Shown: one piece after another, positions 1-10,529 of the stretch
Layout: the number at the start of each line of letters is the position of its first letter
Numbering within the stretch: the stretch's first letter is position 1
Assembly: GCA_946699065.1 (NCBI GenBank)
Contig: CAMPDV010000084.1
Span: forward strand, 372,001 to 436,000
Direction: 5' to 3'
DNA from: Loxodes magnus
Taxonomy: Eukaryota; Ciliophora; Karyorelictea; Loxodida; Loxodidae
Length of the DNA: 64,000 nt
The notes under the pieces: model-generated
The model's input: the letters and a program-made list of their open reading frames with translations, nothing else
Told to the model about the DNA's origin: nothing
The model's database searches: none
Program-made: the position numbers and the translations under genes

Positions 1-1030
1 AAATAAGCATGCTCAGTACTTAATAATTATTTTAAATTGAAAATTACTATAATAAATAAATAAAAATAAAAAAGATTATGGAGACTTTAATATAATTTTT
101 GTTGGAGATTTTGCTCAGTTACCTCCAATTAAAGGTAAGTCAATATTCTCAATATAATAAAATCAAAACAAAAATATATAGAAGGATTTATTACATTTAA
201 AAGATTAAATGCTGTAGTAATTCTGATATAATAACTGCGATAAAGGGATTAAATTTTTATAACAAATCTTAATAAGATAAGAAATAGTTAAATTGATAAA
301 AATTTATATAACTATTTATAGGAAAGTTTTTAGCAAATAAGTAATTTAGAAGAATTTTAAAATTAAACTTGTGTTTTTAGTATGAGAAAGGAAACATAAT
401 CTCATAATTTAAAAATTTTATAAAGTTTAAATAAACCAATTTTTGTATCAAATCTGAAGATAAAGGCAAAATTGAAATGACTTATTAAAATTAATTATAA
501 GGACTTTAAAAATATTTATTTTTAAGTATTAATTCTTGAATTATGCTAACTGGAAATATAAATACTAAATCTGGATTAATAAATGGGGCCACAGGATTCA
601 TAAGAGATATAATTTGATAAGATAAAAATGTGTTTTAACATTAATTACCATTATGTTTTTAAAAGAATTTGAAAATTATAAAGACACATCATTAAAATAA
701 TTAACTAAATTTAAAAACAAAAATAAAAAATTTAATAATTTGGTACCAATATTTCCTGTTAAACATAGCTTTATGTTCGATGAAATTCAATAAAGTAGAA
801 AATAATTTCCTTTAATATTATGCTATGCATAGATTATTCATAAATGTTAAGGAACCACCATTGAAAAAAAATGTTTTATTGATATTGGAAATAAAAAGCT
901 TATTACAGGCTAAGCATACGTAGCTATTTCAAGAGTTAAAAAGAAATAGCTTTTGCAATTAAAAGAATTTACATTTAATAGACTTAAAAGTATAAAAAAT
1001 ACGAAAACTTTGATTAGAGAATTTAATTCG
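1..1030 (+). pseudogene. Helitron PIF1-like helicase, C-terminal half (copy A)
   Basis: Superfamily 1 helicase half of a Helitron Rep/helicase protein, which would unwind DNA during rolling-circle transposition. Read with TAR=Q and TGA=W, the motifs in order are EISMLS of the Walker B motif IIIDEISML (window edge), GDFAQLPPIKG (about 105-137), MLTGNINTKSGLINGATGF (about 541-600), CYAQIIHKCQGTTIE (about 820-868) and GQAYVAISRV (about 908-937). They lie in more than one frame: one shift falls in the A-rich tract near 50-72, another between 620 and 800. The same shifts occur in copy B, so they predate the duplication or reflect very short introns or systematic homopolymer errors. The N-terminal half, with Walker A and Rep, lies outside the window but is present in copy B. 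Confidence 0.85.
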
Positions 1031-1630
1031 AAAATTTATTAAGAAAACAATATGAGAAATTAAAAAATATCTTTGAAGAAATATCTCAATAATTACAAAT
1101 TTTAAATTTTAAAACTTTAAAATAGTCATTTTTTATATAATTATGGAAAAATAAACAGCATTACACAGTCTAATTATTATATAAATTAGTCAAAATAGGT
1201 AAGTTAAAAGAAAAAGATACAATAATTTACGAAAACGAAGATAAATGCTTTTAGTTTGAATAACAGTTAAAATAATAATTAATAAATTATGAAGATTATT
1301 TAAAAATTAATTAAAAAAAAAAGAAATAAAAGGATAATCAAATAGACTTCTAATAAGACTTTAACTAAGCCAATAAAATTTAAGATAAAGTTTCTTAAAA
1401 ATTAAAAATACAAAAATTTGAATATAAAAATTGAAATTGTATAAGAAGAAATTTTAATTCTAACCAAATATTTAAAAAAAAATAATATATAAAATAAGAA
1501 TCTTTTAGATGTTGATTAAAGCTAAGAAACTTATTTAGAAGAATATAATAATGTAAATAAAAAAATAAACTAACAATAACAATAGTAACTAGAAAGTCCA
1601 GAAAATTAATTGTCAAGATTTTATAATCCA
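1031..1630 (+). other. Coding-like linker between helicase and USP-like region
   Basis: A purine-rich plus strand continues after the helicase motifs and reads as a hydrophilic K/E/Q/N-rich stretch (for example KLKEKDTIIYENEDKCFQFE near 1200-1260). It may be the C-terminal extension of the helicase or the start of the USP-like gene. No domain is recognised. A minus-strand ORF of 78 codons here (1395-1631) is an antisense shadow. Copy B has the same stretch at about 28072-28672. Confidence 0.4.
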
Positions 1631-2670
1631 AACTCCTGATTAAATTCGTTTATCGCAATTCTATACAAATTAGATGAATTTAAAGCTAGATTCTTATAAT
1701 ATTAAAATATAAATTAGTCAGAAATTTTTTAATGCATTTAGAATGTTTTAAATTAGAAAATGTAAAAGTATGATTCAACTTAAAATAATGAATATGTAAT
1801 GCATGCTAAGATTTTAATTCAGAATAATAATAAGATTAATAAGAAGCAATTTTTTTTATCTTTAAATAATTAAGTTTGTCTTTGGAGAGACGCTTAACTT
1901 ATTTTGAAAATATTAAAATATTTAAATTGACAACCAACAAATGCTAGAAATAACAATTTTTTAATATATTTAAGAAAAGTTATAAACAAGAAATAAATAG
2001 TCCTATGATTGATTAATTTGCATAAATACTACTTAATGTTAATAATGCAACTAAAGCTAAAATATTATATATTCTTCTTATTTTTGAAATTTACCAACAA
2101 TAGAATATATTTGCGAAAATAATATAAATGATTAAGACATAAATTAAAAAAATGTAATAGATTTTGAATAATAAGCTTAGGATTTGAAGAGTGATTAAAA
2201 TTGAAAATGTGATAATTTAAACTTTTAGCATAATTAATAAACTAATAATGCTAGACAAGCAACAAAATTATTATAAGTAGGAGAATATATAACTATTTAT
2301 AGAACAAAGCAAATGGAGTAAAATTAATCAAAAATTTAAAACAAAATTTAATATAATTAATTTCTTGATTTAACAAACTTAGTATAATTAGATTAAAGTT
2401 AATAAGTATCGATTTAGCCAAATATATACAAACTGAAAGCAGCAGTTTATGGTGAAACTTTAGATGCAGGACATTACTATTCTTATATTATCGGTTAAAA
2501 TATTTTTTCTTTAAAATAAACGATCACCATAAAAAGATAAGTTTCGAAGAAATGTAAGAACTAAGTAGTAATATTATTTATGAAAAATCTCAATAAATTT
2601 TATAAAATTCCATAAAGTTTTAAAAAATTGACGCAAATAATTAAATAATAACAAGAAATTTAAAAAGAAA
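1631..2670 (+). pseudogene. Ubiquitin-specific protease-like gene (peptidase C19), copy A
   Basis: Resembles a USP deubiquitinase. The Cys box reads NSWLNSFIAILYKLDEF at 1631-1681, matching the family pattern N-x-C-x-L-N-S-x-x-Q-x-L, but the catalytic Cys codon is TCC (Ser). A middle part near 2340-2400 reads FLDLTNLVQLDQS, like the stretch before the His box. The His box reads YKLKAAVYGETLDAGHYYSY at about 2428-2487 and is followed by KINDHHKKISFEEM at 2513-2554, the usual ND motif, reached only after a one-base shift in a run of six T near 2503. The gene directly follows the helicase in the same direction. Helitrons often carry proteases (usually OTU type), so this may be element-encoded or captured. 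With the Cys lost it is probably inactive. Confidence 0.7.
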
Positions 2671-3249
2671 ATCATAAGAACCATCAAATTAACTTCTAAT
2701 GAAGGTAAGTTTATAATTATTCAGATTTGCTTTGAGTAAACCAAGGATGAAAAAAAGGATAAACTTTGCAATTATTTTAAAAATTTAATTTACATTTTAA
2801 AATAAAAAATATTATATTTAAGTATATTGCAATTTTTATTTTCGAAAATAACTACTTTATCTTAGCATTAAGCTTAAATTTTTATATTTGTCCTTAAATA
2901 AAATTTATATTTTACAGTTAAAGTATTTAAAACTTTTATTTAAAATTATTATTTATCTCGATTGCTAAAATATTTGTTTAAGCGAAAAAACCTTAATAGC
3001 ATACTTTCTTATAAATAAAAGTCTTCTTTATAAACTTAAAATTAAAGGCAAGTAATCAATATACTTTATTAAATTTTAAAACCTTTAGTTATGTAGCAAT
3101 ATGTATATTATAACTGAATTTATAACTAAAGATATTGATAAATAAAATAATTTTTACACGAAAAAGTATATTCTTTAAACAAAACTTTGAATTTTAAAAT
3201 ATACAGATAAGTTATTTTATTTTCTTTAAATTTTAATAAAAAAGTAATA
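2671..3249. other. AT-rich spacer, nothing recognised
   Basis: About 580 bases of very AT-rich sequence between the USP-like gene and the oppositely oriented K/Q-rich gene, so it lies at a convergent junction. No motif, repeat or RNA gene was recognised. The same sequence recurs in both tandem blocks of copy B. Confidence 0.4.
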
Positions 3250-4510
3250 TTTTTACAGTTATTCATTTTTCTGATTGCAACTTCATACTTGATCCATGCA
3301 AATTAAAATTTTTGCGTATTCCCTATTGCATTATTTGATTTCAAAATCGTCTTTAAATTTTTTTGATTTTTCTAAGCTTTTAACTTTGATCAAATTTTCT
3401 TTTTCGGCTTTACTTTCTTTTGTAATGTAACGAACTTTTTTGGATTTCTTCCATACGTTCGCTTATAGTCTTAACATTATGCATCAAATTTTCTACTATC
3501 TTTAAATTTTATTCAATAAAGAAATCTTGATCTTAAGAATTCTATATAGAGTTTTCTTATGATTTATTTAATCTTAATTTTGGTTATTTTTAGTTCACAG
3601 TACGATATTGGAGTTACACCGAAGCTCAGAATTCTTTTTCTTCTTCAGTAAATTCTTATTCTATATCTTAATCTAATATTTCTGATGCTTTTTAAAGTTA
3701 TTCATAACTTTCTATGAATTTGATAAGTTTGGTTTTTCATCTTTTTCTTATTAAGTTTATTAGGATGGATAATTTTCAAATAGTTTAAAATTTTATGATT
3801 GTTTTTCTTAAATCTTATCTTCTTGATTTTAATTTACTAGATCTATTCAAATAATTTCGCTTTCAGAATTATTAATAATTTACGCTCGGCTTCACAATTC
3901 TTTAATTGTTCTGCTAGATCGTCTTTAAAACGTTTTATTTTAAATCTGCAGATATTCGATGGCCCATGTTAAGTCTTTCTTAGATTCGAGTGCTTAGAAC
4001 GATTATTCTAAAATTGAGGAAAATGTTCTTTCTTTATTAATATGTTTTTAGCATCAATCTTAAAGTTCTTAAAAAATAAAGTTTACCCAAACTTATCATT
4101 TTATTTATAAACTAAATATTTTATTTTAGTTTCCCTCGTTTGATATTTTTAGGATCATATAAATCTTTAAAATATTTAGCGTATTTAACTCACAGTATTT
4201 TTTAATCTTTTATTTGATTTTTTTAAATTTCTATTATTCTATTATTGTATTTTTGACTTAATAAAAAATGATGACTCCACTTTCAGTCAGATCTAAATTT
4301 GCAATCTCTTTAAATCAAAAATTCGTAAAATGTCTAATCTATTACTTATAGGCACAGCTTTCTTTCTAAAAGTAACTCATGAATAACTTTCGAGTTAGAT
4401 ATCCAAGAAATCAGAAATCTCTTTCGCCTAACTTTTCGTCAATCTATACATTATTTAATAAATTAACTTTTGCTTAAATGTGTAATTTGAATATTTAGTA
4501 AGAAAACTAG
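3250..4510 (-). CDS. Unknown K/Q/E-rich, probably coiled-coil gene (copy A)
   Basis: The minus strand is purine-rich over this whole stretch, as sense strands are elsewhere in the window. It reads as a hydrophilic protein, with segments such as IDEKLGERDFWFLGYLTRKL near 4400-4450, LDLTESGVIIFYQVKNT near 4250-4300, LTWAIEYLQIQNK near 3950-4000 and KAEKENLIKVKSLEKSKKF near 3350-3420. Several frames are needed, so it is either decayed or carries very short introns. No family is recognised. It converges on the USP-like gene and is carried three times in the window (A 3250-4510; B about 30292-31553 and 33873-35134), always with the USP-like gene. The start and end given are the limits of the coding-like signal, not defined codons. 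Confidence 0.35.
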
Positions 4511-4976
4511 TTTCATTCATATTTAAAAAATTTAAAAAAAGAAAAACACTTAAATAAATTTAAATGCTTTAAAAACAAGTAAAAGCAAACATTTAAATAA
4601 AATTAAAAACCAATTTATATCATTTAAATAAAAAAACTTAATCAAATTAAAAAAGTTTGCTATGAATCAAACTCAACTTTATAAATGTATTAGGTAGGCA
4701 ATTCAAATACTTTATTTTAAAAAAACCAGTTGCAAAGAAATCAAGTTAATATCAAGCTTGAAGGCAAACTAAGGGTTTAAAAAATCAGATTCATTTGAAG
4801 GAAAGTATTGAAGTCAAATAAAAAAATTTACGATATTTTTTAAGGTAAAATTTATAAATTTTAGAAAAAAAGATTGGAAAAGGAAATTTTTTTCTTCGTA
4901 GACATAAAAAGATAGAAATAAAATCTGAGTAAAAGATCAAGTACTTAACTAAAATTGTCAAATTGCCTTTAGTTTT
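4511..4976. other. AT-rich spacer up to LINE1 3' end
   Basis: AT-rich sequence with scattered AAATTTAAATAA-like runs and no recognised gene. It ends at GCCTTTAGTTTT (4965-4976), which is also the right edge of the duplicated block in copy B and the point where LINE1 begins. Confidence 0.4.
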
Positions 4977-7900
4977 TAACTTAAACTTAAACTAAAATAG
5001 TCTGGGTGAAATATTTAGATATTAGAATTACTTCCTCCAATTAAAGATGCTTTAGAATTATTAATAAGTTTTTCGTCTCCCACTTTCATCTTCATCTTAT
5101 ACTTCAGCTTGATCATCTTAGTTATCAAATTTTCCTTCTATTCTTCCACTTATTCTTTTAGCTCTTCTTATTAATCCTTTTCTTTCTCGTTCTCTTCATT
5201 ATTTTCTTGATTTTTTACTTCCTATTCCTTTGATTCAGGTCTTTCTTATCAGTCTTCTTCCATTTCGAATATTTAAAATCTCCTTTTGAACAACTCCCTG
5301 AGTAAATTTTTATTTGTAAATCTATGTATTCTATCTTGTTTTTTAGGAATTAGTTGATATAATTTTAATCATTGGTTATTAATCTTCTTATATCACTTTA
5401 TTCAATCTTTGCTATTAGCCATTCTCTTATATCTATGTAACAATTTCAATCCATAATATTTTGGAACTTGTCCAATTCTCCGCAGATGCAATGAGGATTC
5501 TCGATAAGATAATGTCTGTCTTGAAGATCTTTCCGAAAGTTGTAGCTTTAAGTTCTGAGTTTGTATGTACTAATTATTTCTTTTCTTATTATTTATTTAG
5601 TTTCGGATAGGTAATTTCTGGGAATTATATATATATATAGTAAACTAAAAGTAATTAAAGTTTAGCGTTCCCTGGATTTTCAACCAGGTTTTTGCTACCA
5701 TTTTTTTAGCGTGGATGGATACCACGCCATTTTTTTTTGTGGATGGAACCACTGAGAATCTTCTGTCTTCTATACGAAAATCTTCTTCTTGTAAATTCCC
5801 GTTTCGGTGATTCAGAGTCTGCTAAGCATTCTTAACGTTCTTTGTTGTTCTTTCATCTAAATTTATCTTCACTGATCGCAATTTTGTAATAAGTGTCACT
5901 TTGATTTGCAATAATAGCAATTTTTGATTGGTCTTTTCTTGAATCTCTTCAGAAATACTTTTTTTTCAAGTTAATCGATTCTTTGGAGTAATTCTATATT
6001 ATTCTTTTCGTCATTCTATTTTTCTTGGATGTTTGTTTATGTAGAAACTTTTTCAATAATCATATTTTGTTCTTGCTTAAAATTCGATTGAGATTATTCA
6101 TATAGTTACTATTCCGTGACTAAATTATTTTAAATTAATTGTCGTCTTATTATTAGTAGCTCGTTGTTTTAATCTTCGATAGTATTCATTAGTTCTCTTA
6201 TTTTTTCCCCTTGATTGTAAATTGTTTCCTAATAATTTTGTATTATTGTTTTCATTTAGTCAATTTATATTTAGATTTCTGATTATTTTTGTACTTTTAC
6301 TGGATTCGTCTCTATTGTTCCAATTATAACTTTTCCTTCAGATGAGGAACTTGATTTATCTTCTTCTTGTTATTGTTTCTGCATTAGTTTCGCAGCTTTC
6401 CTTTTTGCGTTCTTAATTTGGTTTTTGGAAAGGCGAATAGATTATTCCATTTTTTTTTTAATTACTTCTGGGAATTATCGTTAGTTACAAAATTATTCTA
6501 TAAAAATCTTTGTAGTTGGCATACATTTAAGTCTTTACTAAGTTATTTTATAGAATTTATGTTGAATCTAGTTCTTTACATATTTCGTTAAGGTAGTTAA
6601 GCTACTTTTATGTACTAATTATTAAAATCAATTTCATAGTATTCAGATAATCTTGTTAATTAGTCTCTATATTAATATCCTTCCTATCAATTATTCATAA
6701 AGAGTGTCCCTAATGTTGATTATGGAAGGTTAATACTTTCTTATCGTATTTTATAAAAAAATCTAAAAAACCTCAAAGCCATAATATCTTTAAATGGCAT
6801 TCAGTTAAGATCTATATAACAGGACTCATTAAAAGTGTTTTCAGGTGCTTAGAAGGCTTTCCTTGCTATTAATCTCATAATTTAGTCAATTTTATTTAGT
6901 GTTCCAGTAGCTCTATTTTAAATTGCTCAAGGTATTAATTCTCCTCCATATTCAACTTTAGGGAGCGTGAACATCCGGCACAAAGTCTTAAAATGTCAAG
7001 GTGTCACATTTTTATACCTTGATAATGTATATACTACTTTCTTCATAGCAGACAGATAATTAGATGAAGCCCATTTGCAGTGATTAATTAGGTTCTTTTT
7101 TTGATGAAGAATTCCTCCTAAATATGTTATTTATTACTTCTAAATAATTGGATTGTCTTTTATTTTTCAGTTTAACTTAACTTCTTTTTGATTCATTTTT
7201 AAGAATTAAATAGCTTCGCATTTTGAAGTATTAATATTCAATTAAGTTCATTCGTATACTTTTTATGTTTCATTTATTAAAATCTGAAGTACTTTTCAGA
7301 TTTTGATAGGAGAATTAAATAATCTGCTCCATCCTCTACATGCGAAGCTTCTGCCAATAGTATTACATTTGAACCTTATTATGTTACTTTTACTTTCTAT
7401 ATATCTGATTACAATATCATACTACAGCAAAGCAAGCACTGGAACATGTGAGCTACCTTACATAACTCTATTATTGTATTTTATCTTTCTAGATAAGGTT
7501 CCATCTATAAGAAAGGAGGAATTTATGTTTTTATAGAAAGATTCAAGGGCATTTATAAGTCCTAAAGGAAGCTTGACTCTCCTCAGTTAAACGAAAAGCA
7601 ATCTTCTTTCTATAGTATCAAACATTTTCACTACATCTATTAGTGTGACAAGGAGTTTTGTCTTCCCTTTTGCTTATTTGCGATAGGATTCTATTATTTA
7701 CTATATTGTCCAAATTTTCATAGTAGTTTATTTCCTTTTCATGAACCCCATCTAGCTTTCATGAATTAAGTTTCTTTCATATATTTAATCATATAACCTT
7801 TTAGTTAAAGCTTTATCATATATTTTTAGTATAGAGTTTATCAAAGAAATAGGTCTCCAATTTTTCCAGTCATCTTTGCTTCCTTTTTTAAATATAGGAA

Positions 7901-9391
7901 TAATGATTGACGTATTAAGTTCTTCAGGTATTCTGCCTAATCTCAGCATATTATTCAAGAAAGAATGAAGAATTAAAGAAGATAATAACCTCCATATTTC
8001 AATAATTCTCCCTTTATGCCATCTGGACCAGCTGCTTTTCCATTAGAGATTTATTGAATAATTTCCTAAATTTCTTAAATCGTAAAGAGCTGGAATTCTT
8101 GTAAATAGTAAGGTATTTACTCTTAAATTTCTTTAATATTTCAATAAACTAGATTAAAATTTTTGTTACTATTGTCAAGCTACTATTAAGTAAGATTTTA
8201 ATGTTTATTAAAAACAAAGTTCTCTCATAAATCAACGAATTGGTTTTTAATCTCTTAATTAAAGTTCATTTTGTTTCTTATTTTTGGGTTTAGAATCTTT
8301 TTCGCTTGTTAAAACATAATTTTTGGTTCTTCATTAAGATTTAGAAATTTCTTCTTTACTTTATCTTTTAACCATTTTCATAGATGATATTTGTATTTAT
8401 TTCGAAGTTTATTAGCTGATTTCTGAAGATTAAGGACTCTTTAATTAATTCTTCCAAAATAAATTTGAGTTTCTTTATACTCTTAGTTAGCTCTTTTCGC
8501 ATCTATATACTTTCTTGCAAGATCTTGAAGAAGTTTGTTGTGTTTAGTATCAGGAATAAATGATCCTAGTACTAAATCTGCGTTTTCTTGAATATTTCTG
8601 CTAATGAACATGTACTATTCCTCTAAATTATTTCTATCTATTTGAAAGTAATCATTAAAAGTTTGTATAAATGATTGTTAATATCTTTATCTATCAATTG
8701 AATCTTATAAACAATTAATTTTATATTTTCTCTAAATTATTTTATCATCATCATAGTATTTTGTATTAAACAAAAAGTTAATTGTAATTGGAATGTGATC
8801 AGTTTTTAAGCAGCCATTGTGAACCTAAAAATTTACAAATTAATTATTGTTTAAATGACTACTAATTAAAATATAGTCATTACAGTACAATTTTCCCGTT
8901 CCTTTGTGTATGCATGTATTATTAATCGTATTATTAACTATTTGAAGATCGTTTTATTGCAAGAATTCTTAAAATCTAGATGTGTTGTCATAATCGTTTT
9001 AAGTATTATTTCCGTAATTTTATAATAGAGCATTGAATTCTCCTATCAATATTTGAGGATTATTTGGAAATTATCCAATATATGTATTAATATAATCATA
9101 AGCTTAATCTTTAATAAGACTACTTTTATTATTGTCTGGCATATAGCAAGATGTGATTAATATATTTTCCATTTTGACTGAAACAAATCGATTTTAGGTT
9201 TCTATATTTACTCTAGATTCAGTACTATTGATTTCATCTCTAATAATCAAGCTTACTCCTCCTCCTTTATCTGCATTTCTAAAGTATGTCCTATATCCTT
9301 TTATTAGTATAGGATGAAAATCTTACTTTTGTCATGTTTCATTAATTGAGAAGATGTCTATGTCATTATTTTCGATAAATTCTTCAATCAT
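4977..9391 (-). mobile_element. LINE1: non-LTR retrotransposon with AP endonuclease and reverse transcriptase (copy A)
   Basis: ORF2-type polyprotein of a LINE, which would nick target DNA and reverse-transcribe the element RNA there. Endonuclease: the start at 9391 reads MIEEFIENNDIDIFSINETW (W is TGA at 9332-9334), then NADKGGGVSLIIRD, LIGEFNA near 9035-9060 (family GDFN), CNDYILIS and KTDHIPI near 8800. Reverse transcriptase: IIIPIFKKGSKDDWKNWRPI at about 7860-7920, LIDVVKMFDTI near 7610-7640, VMQGSS near 7448-7465, then GADYLILLS near 7310-7340 where YADD is expected. C-terminal Cys motif HCICGELDK near 5470-5497. The first strand of the endonuclease is missing before 9391, and frameshifts occur, so it is a relic. 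Interrupted by a gag-only element at 5629-6478. Confidence 0.88.
5629..6478 (-). mobile_element. Gag-only non-LTR element (ORF1, coiled coil plus CCHC), full length
   Basis: An 850-bp insertion into LINE1, flanked by the 13-bp direct repeat TTCTGGGAATTAT (5616-5628 and 6466-6478). Copy B has one copy of that sequence and no insert. On the minus strand, a leader of about 15 bases (GTAATT plus an A run) precedes ATGGAATAATCTATT (MEQSI...). The protein is basic at first (NQIKNAKRKAAKLMQKQQ), then coiled coil with IEDQNNELLI, then the knuckle C-YY-C-KSKW-H-LLQN-C at 5878-5919, whose W is TGA. The frame then shifts, and the sequence ends shortly after CCAGGGAACGCTAAAC in an AT tail. No endonuclease or reverse transcriptase is encoded, so it must have been moved by another element's machinery, as half-LINEs are. 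Confidence 0.85.
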
Positions 9392-10436
9392 TAACTGTAA
9401 GGAAAATATTACTATTTAAGTAAATTTAATAGAGATACAAATAATTTAAATAGCTATAAAAATTTAATTATTGAAGGCTTAATTAAAAATGAATAAGATA
9501 TATTTAGTTATTAGATATTAAATTTCATATAACCAAACGATATTTTATAGAAAACTTTAAAGAAAATAAAGTGTAATTATTAATATAATTTAATAAGATA
9601 TGCTAAAATAAAAAGACACTTCATATTTAATTATGGTATTCTTTTTAATAAGTTATAATTTACTAATAAATAAAAAATTAAAAAATATTTCTAAGTAAAA
9701 ACTCTATAAGAAATATAAAATAAAAATTATTGCAATATTCTTAAAGATTAATAAATATCTTAAAAAGGCAAAACTCTAAGTTTATAAACAGCTATTCTAT
9801 TTTAGTTAATTTTAGCAAAAAAGTTTCATATACATTTTTAAATTAAATTTATTTTAATAAATTTTAGAAAATCATTTGCTTAGACTATAGATTTATAATA
9901 TTTATATCTATATCTATAAAAAGTCTAAAAATATGCTTTAAATAATTTTGTATTAAATTTCTGCCTTTGCTAGCTTAATTTTTAATAAATGGAATAACCC
10001 TGAATAAGCTGCTTTTTTGACTAGTTTAAAAAATAATTATCTGATATTAGTTTTTTGGTATAAAATATAAATAAAAATCTAATTAAAAAACAAAAGGTAT
10101 TTTATTATCATCTAAATAAATATTTTCAATTAATTTAATTTTGGAACTTTATACTTATATGTAAGTATTATCAAAGATTTAGTTGATTCAGAGTAGATCT
10201 AATAAAAATAGTAAAGGCTTAAACAATAATCCATATGCAAATTATTTTATACTATTTAAGTTTAAAAATGAAGAAAACAAAAGAAAACTTGAATAAATTA
10301 TATTAATTATATCTACTTATAGAAGTTAAATTTATATCTTTTTATTATATTTATATTGAGTTAAATTTAATTTATGCATTTAAAGTAAAACGATCTGAAA
10401 ATTAATTTTATAAATTAAAATCTTATAAAAACGTTT
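9392..10436. other. AT-rich stretch between LINE1 and LINE2, no gene seen
   Basis: About 1 kb without recognisable coding motifs on either strand. Next to LINE1, on the minus strand, the sequence TTTTCCTTACAG directly before the first recognisable endonuclease residues looks like a 3' splice site or is chance. The stretch is conserved in copy B (39166-40210) with small indels. Confidence 0.4.
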
Positions 10437-10510
10437 TGATAAAATTCGAACAACAACTCTCATCTTAGAAGAGTGATACCTAACTTTTTATAACAAATTT
10501 TTTAAGATGT
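10437..10510 (-). tRNA. Degenerate tRNA-Arg(UCU)-like sequence (copy A)
   Basis: On the minus strand the sequence contains an anticodon loop CTTCTAA (anticodon TCT), a 4-of-5 anticodon stem (TCACT with GATGA, allowing one wobble and one mismatch) and a T-loop-like GTTCGAAT. It resembles eukaryotic tRNA-Arg(UCU). The acceptor and T stems do not pair well and the D arm is poor, so this is a relic or the head of a tRNA-derived repeat. It sits just downstream of the LINE2 coding region. The same sequence is in copy B at about 40210-40282, and a related one is at 20389-20458. Confidence 0.35.
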
Positions 10511-10529
10511 ATATCTCAGAGTGCTTAAT

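Noticed and set aside
1395..1631. 78-codon minus-strand ORF (and copy at 28437-28673)
   Set aside because: Low-complexity F/L/Y reading antisense to purine-rich, coding-like plus-strand sequence between helicase and USP-like gene.
7303..7536. 77-codon plus-strand ORF (and its copy at 37078-37311)
   Set aside because: Antisense to the LINE1 reverse transcriptase segment that reads QGSS and ADYLILLS on the minus strand; a hydrophobic shadow of a purine-rich sense strand.
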